Assembly: GCA_028023455.1 (NCBI GenBank)
Contig: JAQFVV010000037.1
Coordinates: 1,552,001 to 1,616,000 of the forward strand
From: Epiperipatus broadwayi
Lineage: Eukaryota; Onychophora; Udeonychophora; Euonychophora; Peripatidae
Direction of reading: 5' to 3'
Length of the DNA: 64,000 nucleotides
Position numbers and translations under genes: made by a program. Positions 46,380-58,639 of this stretch are shown here, in pieces (the first letter of the stretch is position 1; every line of letters begins with the position of its first letter). Under the pieces are notes generated by a model, which saw nothing but the letters and a program-made list of their open reading frames with translations, was not told the origin of the DNA and did no database searches.

Positions 46380-49300
46380 GGTTTTAAGTTGGAGGTGATA
46401 TTACATCTATTTGTGACCATTTTGGATGATCTTCCCTTCACGGTCTGTGGGCTTCAAAGTTCATGATGGTCCTTTCACTCTCAGGGCTGGTCATTTGATT
46501 ATTAGCCTCAATTTCCTTTTCATTTTCCAGAACTTTGGAATGGCAACAGGAGAGAATATAAGTGACAGAGTTCTACATTACAGGTGAAGCATTGATGGAA
46601 GGATAGAGTTTGATGGTAATGGAGACCAAGAAATGAAACACAGTCAAGCACTCATATGGTTTTCTTAGCAATGCATGGTGTTATTTAGTCTATTATTAAT
46701 TTTACAGTCCATCACATACTTTCTTAATAAGCTATGATCTGCTTCTTGGTCTCTTCTCAGATTGTCTATGGAAAAAATAACCCCACTAAATACAAATTTC
46801 AAGACACACTCCAAGCAATTATACCAACAAATCAATTGATTTTACTCCCTCTTAACTTGAACAAAGAAAATTTTTAATGAATTTTTAAACTATCTAGCCT
46901 GCCATTTTTATAGACTCCTCTCCTTCCTATTGCTCACTTTTAATCATATTTGCTTTTAGTTTTTTAATTGATTTTTTTTTTAAAAAAAAATCTATCTTAT
47001 TGGTCAGGAATTTTCAAAAATTTAATTGCATTTCTGCTGATGAGATAGTTTACAGATATTATTAGTTATTTTATTTTTCTATTTCTAATTTGGAATTACA
47101 TTTTACTTCCAATTACTTCAATTACCATTATTTCAATTTACATTAAATTTTGACATTACACCCTATTTTTTTCTTTGTACAACATTAATTCTTTCTTAGA
47201 ATTCTATTATTAAAGATAAAAAGAAAAGAGCGGGTTCTGAATCTTAATGTAAAACTTAAATCAGATTTCTTTTTCTCTATCCTTGCAATTCAATTAATAA
47301 AGAAAAAAACTCTAATTTTCTTCCATTGTTCTTATCTACTTGCTATTTTAGTTTATATTACTGTATTTTAATTATCAATATGACTTATGCTTTATTGCTT
47401 AATTTCTTCTTTCATTTATTTATCCTTTTTTTCATTTCCCCAAACTAAAACAAGTACATGTAACATATATATACATGAGGGTTACACTATATATATATAT
47501 TGACCATCAACATTAATAGCATCTGATGTGGAACTCTTAATCAGCTTACTATAACCAATAGCGAAGGATGTCCTCTTTGGCCCAAGACGTAATAGATTTT
47601 TATACAGGCTTCATGGGTGCCAAGAACTGTCCCATCAATCAACTGATCCCATCTGTGGTGCCAAGAACTATACCAAAGCTTCGCTCTTGCACCAAAGCTT
47701 AACCGAAATCTGGAGCAAATTACCACAAACAAAACTAATGTATCTAATATTGTTATGTCTAATCTGGTCGCAGCCAGGGTGTACCGCAAAGACCTATCAT
47801 AGTAGTATGTGAAATCATTAAACAAACTATAGGTATGCAATTTTATTATCCTTCAAACCTTAATTTGCGATTTTCTGCATGAGACCTATGGCCACCATGA
47901 ACAAGATGGTTAATTTGTGGAACTACTAAAGATTATGAATTTTTAAATTACATATATGATTTTAATACAAATGCTAGACTAGGTAAGAGCTTTGTAATAA
48001 TAAATAAACATGGAATCTTGGGTTCTTTTCTATAATTTAATAAATATCAATGAGCTCTTGTTATACTAATGATGACAATTAAAACATTAAGTAAATACAT
48101 TTAATCATGTCATTATCTGGTAAATCTGTTTATAAGTTTATAAAATCAATCAATTTTGTATCATGTACTAGAATCAACTACGCAAAGCTTAAATGATGGA
48201 AAAGGTAAATGGGATTTTATTGTACCTTACACATCATAAACTACCAAGGACAAAAAGCATTCAAATGTTTTTCTCAAAATATTACTAAACTCTTATATCA
48301 TGCTGACAATAGTATGTACTTCAATGTATGCTCTATTCAAGATATATGATTTCTGATTTTATGAATGACAAATAGCAACGGTATAGTAAGTTTAATTATA
48401 AATCAATATTTATTTACAATTTTTATGACTAATAAGTAATTGATGTTTAATATAATAACTAAATACATAAATAAACAAATAAAATAAATAAATAAATTAT
48501 AATTCATTGCTGTCAATAACATATCAAGCAATTTTATAAAGCCTAATCTACTTATTACGATTTGATATAATTGATATCTTGGAATTACAAAAATTCACTC
48601 AACCGAACAAGTCAGTTACAGAACCAATAAACATACGTAGACCTATAGTAATGTAATAAATAATATTATATTTGTAGGATTTAGCTATAATGCTAACGCT
48701 AAATAAAATGAAAATTTAAATACATTCAGATAAAATTAATTAACAAATATTATGAGTAAAGAGGTTACATATGCTAACTATAAATATGTTATAAGGAAAG
48801 TGATTTTAGCTGAATAACCAAATATGCCCAAACTTATATTTATGAAGTAAAATTATCCTTGGATGCATTCATCTACACATAGGAATTATATACACTGAGT
48901 GCTTGTGGATTTATACACCATCATAAAGCAATAAATATAATTACACAATTCTGCAAATTAACCACCAGCGCAGGAATGAGTTAAAAATACAGAAAGTGGC
49001 AATTAATTAATCTGTGGATTAACCACCAGCCGTTGCCTTTTAACTATAAAGCAATATTACTATTTCTTCACATTAAGTGCAAATCCCCTCAGTTTTCTGA
49101 CCATTCAGAAAACCTAACATTTTTAGCAGTGGGGTTCTTGCATAATAAAAGGTTTCCTAATCAGAACAACTAATATATTAATTATCTTGCTTAAAATAAA
49201 AAACTAGCTCAGGTAATATAAGTGACATTAGTATAGGAATAGACCTGGAAAGCTCATAAGACACTTCTGAGAGGTTGACCTATCATAAATTCTTAGTAAT

Positions 49301-51165
49301 TTTCAAGCTTTTCGTGGCCTATCCCTTGAATAAGTATTTTATTCAATCCCATTAATTTAATTTAAACCTAATAAAATATAACTCATGAACTTCACATACA
49401 AGTTCATATAACAACAAAATTAAATTAATTCATTCTTACTTAAATACATGAATTCTAGCAGGTGTGCGTGTGACAAATTAAATTGTACAGCATTTTATAA
49501 TAATAAATATGATCCGTGAAATCCATGTAAAAATGTCTTGAACAATATATACACAAAGTAATAATTATAATTATAGTTGAATTCCATAAATGTAATTCTA
49601 TTTGTCTTAGATATTATAAGCACTTTTAAATTAATGATTTTACGTGGCTCCATAAATATAAAACAATTCCAAAAACATGACACTCAGAGTTTAAATGAAA
49701 ATGTTCTTCATAAGTTATTAAATTCTACATTTCTATATAAAACTGTTCCAAGTTTATGACATCCAGGCTAATATTTATTTATCCACGTTTAAATTTAGGG
49801 ATACTAATTAGAGCAAATAATTTAATATTTTCAAATTAACGATAAAATTAGAAAGTAGTTTTAGTTAATTATTTGAAGACTGTTTCCATTATTCAAATGG
49901 TAAACAAATTAACTAGCAAATACATTACTGGCAGTATAAAGTTAAATAAATTAATCAATGCTATATTATTTTAAATTATAAACGGAAATATTAAACCATG
50001 TTAATAACTTTAACATTTAACTTTGATTTTAAACCTCTTCTTTTTTAAAAAGAAAGTTTTCATGTTTAAAAAACTTCTGTAATTAAAACATCTATTTAGT
50101 GTTTCCAAATTGTAGAATAATAAAATATTCCAAACATACTGAGATTCTGCAATTAATTCTGCTCTTAAATTTGAAAGCTCCAACATATTTTTAAGTGTAA
50201 ATATTGGAAAATTATTAGCGATTTGATCCACTTGGCTAGCTGACCCAAACAGATTTTTAAATTTAGCACTTCATTCTATTATTAAATATCACCATTTCAT
50301 GTTTACATTTGTAGAAAACTTTTTGGTAAATCTGTTTACTTATTAACTATTTTTTAAAAATAAGCTTATCATATTTTACATACATTTTATTCTTACACCA
50401 TTTTCTTTTTTTTTTTGTAACAGCAACCTTATCGCAGATTATCTCTTTAATCGCGCTCTTTTTTTTTTTTTACATTGAAATGCATACGTAATTACTATAT
50501 TTTTTTTTATAATTAAAATTAGTTAAACAAATGGTTTTTTAATTCAATGAAAATAATTTCTAAGACTATTTTAAACAAATAAAAATTATTATTTTCAATC
50601 ACATTTTACTAAATTTAATATGTGTTGTCAATTTCTAAAAAGTTAAACATATTTTGATACAAATCAGTGGATGGAAAGAAGCAATTTAAATACATTAAAA
50701 TAACACAGACAATAAGTAAGACAAAATATTACTTATTCTCTCTAATAAATTATCTTGAATGCAAGAGATTAATCTGTTCAAAATGCAAACCAAGCCAATC
50801 AAACCACCAAAAAGAAGACAGAGAAATTTTTATACCAGTTATATCGATCTTTATATTTTATACTAAAATATAAGGTTACAATATATATATATATGAGAGT
50901 GTTACACTGTATTAGAATTGGATATTAACAATTGCAATGGATGGAAGCTTTACAGGAACCATATCAAGAAATTTTGTTTAGCCAATGGATTGCTGATAGA
51001 AATGGCATTGCTACAGTGTTTTTCTAGATTACAATTATATAAATAGTTAACTATTTATGTGGATCCAAAACTTCCCCTGTAATTACAATGTGAGTATATG
51101 TATGTAAAGTACAATTTAAGGCAGGTTTGAAAATTATATAAATAAGAGGTCTTAAGTTAATTATT
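46380..51165. other. Long AT-rich stretch, no recognised gene
   Basis: 46970-46992 is an A/T homopolymer palindrome (T10 then A9). 46380-46720 and 47520-47880 are GC-richer than their flanks but unassigned; the latter contains a 99-codon minus-strand frame without any recognisable domain and a repeated GGTGCCAAGAAC. ATTAACCACCAGC is repeated near 48957 and 49018. 48470-48497 is an AAAT microsatellite. Confidence 0.35.
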
Positions 51166-51169
51166 CTGT

Positions 51170-51425
51170 ATTTTAAAAAATAATTGTAAATCAGTACACT
51201 TGAAGATTAGAAAAAATAAATTTTCATACATGAGTTAATTATCTGATAAGAAAAAAATAATTACTTGATTGCACCAACTGAAAAACATTCTAGGCGTTAC
51301 AATCATTCTAAAAAACAAGACTCTATAAAAGAGTAAATTTAAAAAGCCACCTGTTCAGTAAAGCCAATACTTGGAAGGAGTAGTTAATTTATACTCAATT
51401 CATATCCACTGAAGATGCAAAAGGA
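51170..51425 (+). repeat. Dispersed repeat shared with 63115-63375
   Basis: AACTGAAAAACATTCT, CTTGGAAGGAGTAGTTAATT and TCCACTGAAGATGCAAAAGG correspond in order to AACTGAAAAACATTCTTG, CATGGAAGTAGTAGTTGATT and AAAAAAGATGAATG at 63245-63390. The two copies are diverged and gapped. One lies just 5' of a LINE fragment and the other just 3' of a gypsy relic, so the element is of unknown type. Confidence 0.45.
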
Positions 51426-51449
51426 CACACTGAATTTTATGAGGGAGTA

Positions 51450-52560
51450 CCCAAAGATAACTGGATTGTCTTCTGATAGGCAGTACATGTCTCTTTCATT
51501 AGGTACATCTTGTGGGAAGTGTATACATAATCATGTATTTTATTTTCTGATGATAAGGAAGTTGTGCTGAAGAGTTGCCCAAGAGTGGGTAAAGAGATAG
51601 GGATAAAATTTAGTGAAGAAAAATCAAAAGTAATGATGATAAAAGCTGGGAAAGAGAGGAGAAAGAAATTTTCTTGGAGAATATAAAGTTAAATGTGGTG
51701 AATAGGTATAGCTATTTGGGAATCAGTTTAAGTAATCAGAGAAATTGCTTGGATGATGGGAGAAAAAATTATAAATGAAGCAAAAAGAAAAGGGAATCAT
51801 AAAGAAATTAACAGTGTTTTCATATAATAAATATAATGTAGCAAGAATTGTATGGGAGTGGCAGTAGCAAGTAGAGATAACTTATGGTAATGATGCATTA
51901 TGTGTTAGTAAAGGGGTGTTAGATTACTTAGAAAAAGTAAAAAAGAGAAATAAGAATGCATTAGATGCAAATATGGGGGTGACAAATGAGGCAATTCAAG
52001 AAGAAATGGGATGGTCAAGTTTTTATATGAGAGATGCAAAAAGCAAAATGAAAATATTTGGTAGGTTGCAATTTATGGATGGTAAGAGAAAAGCCAAAGT
52101 AATATTTAATTGGGTTATGAGTAAAGGACTAGCAACAAGATGGGTGAGAAAGATAGTATGGTATGCAGAAGATTTGGATAAAGACTTTATGTCAGTATAA
52201 TTGTAAAAAAAGTGGAATGACTGTATTAGGAGAAAGGTTGAGTTTTAATATGGCAAAGAATAGAAGAATAGATGCATTAATAAAAAATAGGGAGATGGAA
52301 AACTAGTATGGAGAGTAAAAAGAGTTCAAATATATATAGAAATAAACAGAATATAGGATGTGAATTAATTTACAATAATAACAAAAAAAGCAGTCTATTG
52401 TTTAAGGCTAGAACAGGATCAACAACAATGAAATATATACATAAATTGAAAAATGTGGGTGATTTAATCTGCAAGTTATTAAAGGAAAGCATGGAAAATA
52501 TTAGGCATCTGTTAATTGAATGTAAATGCTTACAAACAGAAAGGGTATAAATAATGAAGT
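51450..52560 (+). pseudogene. LINE ORF2 fragment: RT catalytic motif to C-terminal finger
   Basis: FSDD at 51543-51554 occupies the place of the RT F/YxDD catalytic motif. The same frame continues GKEIGIKFSEEKSKVMMIKA to about 51671, as in the RT palm/thumb of animal LINEs. After frameshifts, 51916-52200 encodes NEAIQEEMGWSSFYMRDAKS and KMKIFGRL, matching the conserved 'ELGWSSxxxRxxxAKLRFxGRL' region. 52308-52550 ends SMENIRHLLIECKCLQTERV, the terminal histidine/cysteine motif. It is a 5'-truncated, frameshifted copy, less decayed than the other LINE relics. The clade is undetermined. Confidence 0.7.
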
Positions 52561-52569
52561 TGAGCAAGA

Positions 52570-54360
52570 ATAATTACAAACTATGTGATTATACAAAAAT
52601 TGGGTCTTTGTTCTTTATGCTGGGTTTGGAAAAAGATAAGGCGGATCTAGGTATAAAGGCCATGAAGTGGACAAAAAATGATGTGTGGAAACAGGATGAA
52701 GCAGGATAGAAAAAAATATGAAAAAAAACTTAGGTTGGAGAATGGAAAAGGAAGGTAAGGTGGCTAATAGGTTTTTCTGGACATGGCTAAGAGATTTCTG
52801 CCTTTGATAAAGGAGTAGTCATATCACATCACATTAATCTGACAACTGTCGTCATTGAGAAAAGTTGTTGTGTGGTCTAATAAATATTTTTTAAGAGAGT
52901 GTGGAACAATGTAAAATTCTGTTTTCTGTTAGGAAGGGTAAATAGTTATAATGCTTGAAACAGATTACAACCATGCTGCTCTGGAGAAAACACAAGTTTA
53001 CGAGGGTTTTAATGGAAATGTCAAATTTACACTATCCCAAAACATGAAATTTGTTTTATAACTTATGAAATGACAATTTATATTTATTATCTTATTTTAT
53101 TGCAGCTAGTTCATATGCCACTAATTAATAAATGCACTGACAAACATAGTTATTTTAGCACTATGAGAGTAAATATCTTTGAGAGATACCAATACACCCC
53201 CACAGAAAAGAGTAGCACTTGACCGATTTAGCTTAACAAATTACTGACATAATATTTCATATAATTATTTATTTAAAGGATGAAATAAGAGATCTCAGCT
53301 ATACTGAGTGAAATGCTTGTGGGATAGTTTGTTAAAATATATAACAATTGTGTCGTGACATGGTGCGTATAAGAAAATAATTATACATAAAACAAAAAAC
53401 AAAAGGGAACTGTTTAGTGAAATCACAACATTATGGTTTATGGACATTCATAGGTTTTGATTTATGGTTAGAACTTTAAGAGAGTGGTGTATGCAATGTG
53501 GCATGATTATGTGATCCAGTCTCAGATCCGAAAAAAAATGCTTCCAAATTTAAGGACGAAGAATGGTGACTGATTTCTTTCTGCTACTTTGGCAGATTCG
53601 GTTCACAAAACAAAGGAGTCGGCTATTAGTAATGATAGACCAGATCTTTCCCGGAGCGACCCTATGTAAATAGCTCATATGATGAAATAAGTCCCACAGG
53701 GGGTTTACGAGCCATGTTCTTGGACTTGGAACAAAGATACGGGGTTCAGTTTACCGAACTCCCAGGGAACGCCTGTTTGCATACAATGCTTGAAATGAAA
53801 GACATAACATTTTAAATTAAGGATGAATGAAGGATAACCTATATATATATATATTGGCAATGTCCAATGTAATGGTATTATTAGATTACTAAACTGTAAT
53901 GGATCATTTAATCTTATCACTAAAAATAAACAAATCATTGGAATAGAAAATTCCCTCCCATATTACTTTAATTTATATATGAACTCCCCAGAACATTAAC
54001 AAATTTTTATATTATAATAAACATAATTGGATATATACGAGTCAGGTGGTGGTTATTGATTTCAGAATAAAACAGATTTAATTTCATATAACAAATTGAG
54101 TTTTTAAGATTGGAGCTTATTATTTAAATAAAATTAAAAAAAACATTTATTAGAACAGATTTTGTACTCTGTTTTTCTACAATGACATTATGAGATAATT
54201 AATTTGTTTTCCCAAATTTGCAAGCATCCACTAAGATAAAAATAACAAGACTGGTTTTAATTAAAGCTAATTTAATCACCCCATGAAAATAGAGAGGGAG
54301 GAAAAAAAAGAGCGATCTTGCTTGCGAATGTGAGAGATTATTGGCATATTTAAACATATA
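52570..54360. other. Mixed sequence; LINE 3' tail then unassigned GC-richer island
   Basis: 52570-52830 probably continues the LINE 3' end (purine-rich, GGATGAAGCAGGATAG). 53500-53800 is GC-richer (TTTCCCGGAGCGACCC; CAGGGAACGCCTG) and matches nothing else here. It could be a host exon/UTR or LTR piece, but no frame or splice pair is convincing. Confidence 0.3.
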
Positions 54361-54384
54361 AAATATAATAATAAGAGTTGCAAA

Positions 54385-54567
54385 TAAATCATTTTTTATT
54401 GCGCGATGTTTGTAAACTGTAATATTTAACACAGCATTATGCTGTTGCACATGCGCTTTGAAGATTTTATCTATAAATGAATGATGGTTGAGTGTTAGTA
54501 TTCATTCATTTATAGTTAAAATCTTCAAAGCGCATGTGCAACAGCGTAATGCTGTGTTAAATATTAC
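54385..54567. mobile_element. Foldback element with about 65-bp arms and 18-bp flanking repeats
   Basis: AATAATAAGAGTTGCAAA (54367-54384) and AATAATAAGAGTTGTAAA (54568-54585) flank a leader, a left arm (TGTAATATTTAACACAGCAT ... TTTATCTATAAATGAATGA) and its near-perfect inverse ending at 54567. The loop is about 20 bases. The arrangement again is leader, reverse arm, forward arm, long duplication. The hairpin could also be processed into small RNAs. Confidence 0.65.
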
Positions 54568-54839
54568 AATAATAAGAGTTGTAAAATATTGTTGCCTCAT
54601 GGACATGAAAGAAAACGTTACACTTATTTAATAGAGGCTCAGTGATAAGATGTAATTAAAGAGAGTTATATAGAGTTGAGTACATGCTAATATCAGGTAA
54701 ATAAATTACAAATTATTTAATGAAATATTTAATTTCTGGTCGAAAGACCAGCTGATAGAATGATATCATTTTAAATTACAGACAGGGTTATGAGAAATAT
54801 TTATGGGAAGGCTGAACTTAAGAATTTAAATAGCAGGTG

Positions 54840-55270
54840 GCAACATGGGTTCTTTACCTTGGTAATTAGTAGCGGTTCTAGGTGATTGCAGCATCCATTG
54901 GAGTTGGTAAACTAGATCTAGTTAGATTCAGCCAGGCAGGCAGGTAGTTTGTAGGTACATTAAAGTTCATGGGCAGTGGGATCCTGGGCACTGAGCGTAG
55001 AAAGAGTGCATGTTGAATGGAGAGAAAGGTGAAATTTTCCATTACTCACAACACATTGAATTTCTATAATGATGAGCGTGGATTTTGTTTACAAGTGCTG
55101 TTTTATAATTATGAGTTCTTTTTTGGAATTCAAATCTAGCAGTATTTATACTATTTTCAGATTATCTTAGAATGCACTTTAGTTGCTAGACCCGAGGTAC
55201 TTTATGCACTTAGCGGACCTAGAATTTTTGACCGGATGAACTTTTTGTTCATATAAGTTTTAAAGACAAT
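54840..55270. other. GC-richer island, unassigned
   Basis: 54840-55060 (GGATCCTGGGCACTGAGCG; CAGCCAGGCAGGCAGG) and 55180-55240 (CCGAGGTAC; TTAGCGGACC) depart from the local composition. No open frame of note, no splice-bounded exon and no repeat partner in the window. Confidence 0.25.
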
Positions 55271-55665
55271 GCCCTGCTAAGAATTTCTCAAACAGTTGTT
55301 TTAAAATATAATCTGAGGTTTTAAAACAAATATGAAGTGGATAAAATTTCCACTGATGGATTTTATATTATTCTATAAAACTATATGTTTTAGATGGACT
55401 AATGGGTTTTCGGTTAATTGACTTAATTGCATTCGAGAATATTCAGTAGGATTGAATCATCTTTTTTTCTGACTGCCATTACTAAAATAAATAAATTATA
55501 AATATAATTTTAAAATACACATTAATATAATATATTTTGCTTTTATACATATTTTAAAAGTAATCTCCTCTCACCTATAATATGTTCACATCCATTATGC
55601 ACATACACAAATTAAAATCAAATCAAATATTTATTTATTAAAGGTATTTACATTAAGATATTTAT

Positions 55666-56214
55666 ATTAAACAATTCAAAACTCTCCATACAGTAGTGCC
55701 ATCTTGTGCCAACAAAAGCAATCAATGGATGCCAGAAGGCTTGTGCATAAAATCTCATCTAGTGCCTACTCATCCAATATCCCCAGACTAGTTTCTGGCT
55801 TGTGGCCTTCGTCAGTGAGGAGCCTTGGATCTGAGAGCACTACACCTAGATCTTAGGATCTAATGCAACCCTCTAGCAGCCATCTTTTAACTCTACTTAA
55901 TTACAAAACTATGAAAATGAAATTGAAAACACAATATTTTCAATCCAAGCTCAATAGCCTATATAGTCCTAAGATCTAGGTGCAGTGCTCTCAGATCCAA
56001 GGCTCCTCACTGACAAAGGCCACAAGCCAGAAACTAGTCTGGGGATATTGGATGAGTAGGCACTAGATAGGGATTTTATTCACAAGCCTTCTGGCATCCG
56101 TTGATTACTCTTGTTGGCACAAGATGGCACTACTGTATGGAGAGTTATGCTTTGTTTTGAATTGTTTAATAACAATTATGTGCTAGTATGAGATAGTGAT
56201 CATGTGATGTTTAG
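55666..56214 (-). mobile_element. HHE1 copy M, longest inverted copy, 549 bp
   Basis: Flanks AAGATATTTAT (55655-55665) and AAGATATATAT (56215-56225) match at 10 of 11. The reverse arm is almost the full monomer, running through CCATCTTTTAACTCTACTTA and CAATAGCCTATATAGTC. The forward arm restarts at CTAAGATCTAGGTGCAGTGC and carries a second ribozyme copy. Together with copy F it defines the full unit. Confidence 0.85.
55772..55830 (-). ncRNA. Type I hammerhead ribozyme (HHE1-M), consensus-like
   Basis: On the minus strand all elements are present: ATCCAA/TTGGAT, TCCTCA/TGGGGA, CTGACGA (55809-55815), the GGC/GCC hairpin, GAAA, ACTAGT and C17. The plus-strand ribozyme of the same copy (55990-56045) has CTGACAA, losing the invariant G, and should be dead. 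Confidence 0.7.
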
Positions 56215-56350
56215 AAGATATATATCTAATTCGGCGATTATTGCAAAAAACATGTATGGAGTTTGAATATGGTTTGGTGGTGGGAGATTCTGAGTGGGCT
56301 GTGAAGCTTGATCAGAATATTAGATCAACTGCTTCAATATATATATATAT

Positions 56351-56723
56351 CATAAAAACCAGTCAACACTTATACAATCCTAATATCAATAACAATCAAG
56401 AATTTCAAATTGTTGTTATGGCAACCTCCTTTTAACAACAAAGATGGAATCCCACCTTTATTAATGGTCTAACTTATATAGACACTAAAGATTGCAACTT
56501 GACCACGGAGATTGAAATTATTTATATAAAGTTTTAAACAAACCTCTTTAAACAGGTAAATATAACCTATTCTGAATATAAACTAATAAATAGTAATTTA
56601 TAAACTTACAAACTGCAATTATAAATTTCAAATTGCACCCAAAAGTATTACTTAAATAATAAGTGTAATAATTCTTGATTGTTATTGACATTGGGATTGT
56701 CTAAGTGTTGACTGGTTTTTATG
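56351..56723. mobile_element. MITE with about 52-bp terminal inverted repeats
   Basis: CATAAAAACCAGTCAACACT at the left and AGTGTTGACTGGTTTTTATG at the right are exact inverted repeats. They extend inward through ATACAATCCTAATATCAATA and ATCAAGAA with a few mismatches. There is no transposase. The flanks are TA-rich, so a short TA-type duplication cannot be tested. A fragment of the same family lies at 45070-45160. Confidence 0.75.
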
Positions 56724-56729
56724 ATTGCT

Positions 56730-57440
56730 TATAAGCCCATTTAGCCTTGAACATTATTATCTTTATATATATAGTAATGGTCAGTTTATATAATTTTAAA
56801 TTTATTTTGATTGATTCTGGCCCCATCTGGTATTAAACATCAGAAAATGTACAGGCACATATTTCTTATTTATATATTTAAATAAGATTTCAAATTATTT
56901 TCTTTAATATATGATGATGACCACTACACTAACACTATTTGCAATACCTGACCAAACCATGCAGAACATGAGCTACCTCAATAACAAGGTCATGAAATTA
57001 ATTAACAGACCATACAATATTATAAATAAGAAGTTAACACACTATTAAACAATAAAACAATAGTCTGTGTATAAAAAATCATAATTATCAAACAAAATAT
57101 AATTTTCTTTTACTCTAATCATGCTTACACTTCAGACTGTATCATAAAAATTTATGACAATTTTATTTATAACTTGATTATAATTTAATGGCAATAATTG
57201 CTTTAATAACCAATTTCCTCTCTTTTAATTAGCATGCACAGCAGAGAACAATAGTAGTTATTTGCAAAGTGTCGAAGGTTTATTTTAATTGTAAAACAAT
57301 AACTTTTCAATTACGTTATATTACTATAATAGTTCTCTCATTGAGAACACTTGCCATACACCCTGGATATTATTCTACATATGGCCAACCCTAACAAATT
57401 CATTTATTTATATCAGCTTCATAGCATAGTCACACAATAT
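56730..57440. other. AT-rich sequence without recognised gene
   Basis: No supported feature. Confidence 0.35.
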
Positions 57441-57442
57441 AT

Positions 57443-58633
57443 TGTAACGTTTATTTATATACGTTACAAATATATTGGCATTTGGTAAAAGCTAAAAAAG
57501 TAAATTTAGATTTTTTTTTGATTAGTATAATTTTTGTTAAAATGTGCAATGAAGGTTAAAATTGTCATTCTTATTTTTTTTTATCTAATTGGAAAGAATA
57601 AATGATATACAGATTACTAATCCAGATAAATTAAAAGAATTCCAAAAGTATAAGCTAAAAGAAAAATATTTTAGCTAATTAAAGATGGAAGAATAATGCT
57701 AAAAAAAAGGAGAACTTTGTAACTTAAATTTAAGAGAGAGTGTATAAGATTATTATCTTATACGCTGATAAAAAGACAAAAGAGTGCGCAGAAGTTTCAA
57801 AAATGGAGCGCGATATAAAAAGGAGATGACAACTTCAATCTGGGTCTTCTCTTTAACTTCTAGTTACGTCTCTGAAAGTTGGAGGTTTCCACGAGCATAA
57901 CCTGTGGCAAGAAATATACTTCTACACAGGTATGCCCCTTGCTGTACCAAGCTGTCATGCAAGCATGGAAACGGGACTTGTGAAGACCGCTTTTTGCAAT
58001 AAAAGGGTCACTACAACCGTGCCTTTTCTCCAGCTATAGAACGGAACAATAATGGAAGACGCCGGCAGGAGAGACCAATGGAAATTCTCATGATCTGGGA
58101 TCCCATAAACCTACATGAACTTACCGGTAAGTTAAGAATAAATTTTCCTGATAGTGACTTAAAAGTTTGCAAACAATTATTTATCTAAGCTTAGACTACC
58201 ATCCTGATATAGACTTTTCACATTCAAGGGACTTTCTTATAAAGAATTTTATACAAGATCTTGGAACATTATTAAATTGCGTTCATTATTTAATCTAACT
58301 GTTTTTGTTAATCGATTCATTATCTGGATTAGCATGTGTGTACTTTCCAGTTTAGTTAATTCGTAATTTAACTTATAAATATTTTAGTTTGTTAGAATAA
58401 AAGAGATTTTACTTTTATCAACCTTTTCATTGTGCGTTATTAATAATAGTTGTTTTTTTTTAGTATTAAATTTATTATTAGTTTAGTGGGATTTAAAACG
58501 GAATTTACCTTGCCAATGTATTTAAACAAGCCCAGAAATAATAATCAAAAAGGAGAAAATAGTTCTCGTTATGGTATGATGCAATACCGATTAGTTTAAA
58601 AGCACTTTTTTTCTGTTTAGTTTACGAGTTACA
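57443..58633 (+). mobile_element. Candidate LTR (solo or 5' LTR), about 1.19 kb
   Basis: The segment begins TGTAACG and ends GTTACA, with ATAT on both sides as a possible 4-bp duplication. It contains a TATA box (TATAAAAAGG, 57814-57823), an AATAAA signal (57998-58003) about 180 bases later, and a distinctly GC-richer block between 57780 and 58140. TTTGACGCCGACTCAGTGGG follows the right end and is placed like a primer-binding site. A gypsy pol relic lies 2.8 kb downstream in the same orientation. No second LTR copy is in the window, so the call rests on these signals only. Confidence 0.35.
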
Positions 58634-58639
58634 ATATGT

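Noticed and set aside
47541-47840. 99-codon minus-strand open frame in a GC-richer patch
   Set aside because: Residue pattern matches no family I know; the underlying DNA has internal repeats (GGTGCCAAGAAC), so a chance frame in a repeat is likelier.
58127-58132. Splice donor GTAAGT as evidence for a host first exon
   Set aside because: Upstream frames are short and mutually inconsistent, and LTR-type signals explain the block at least as well.
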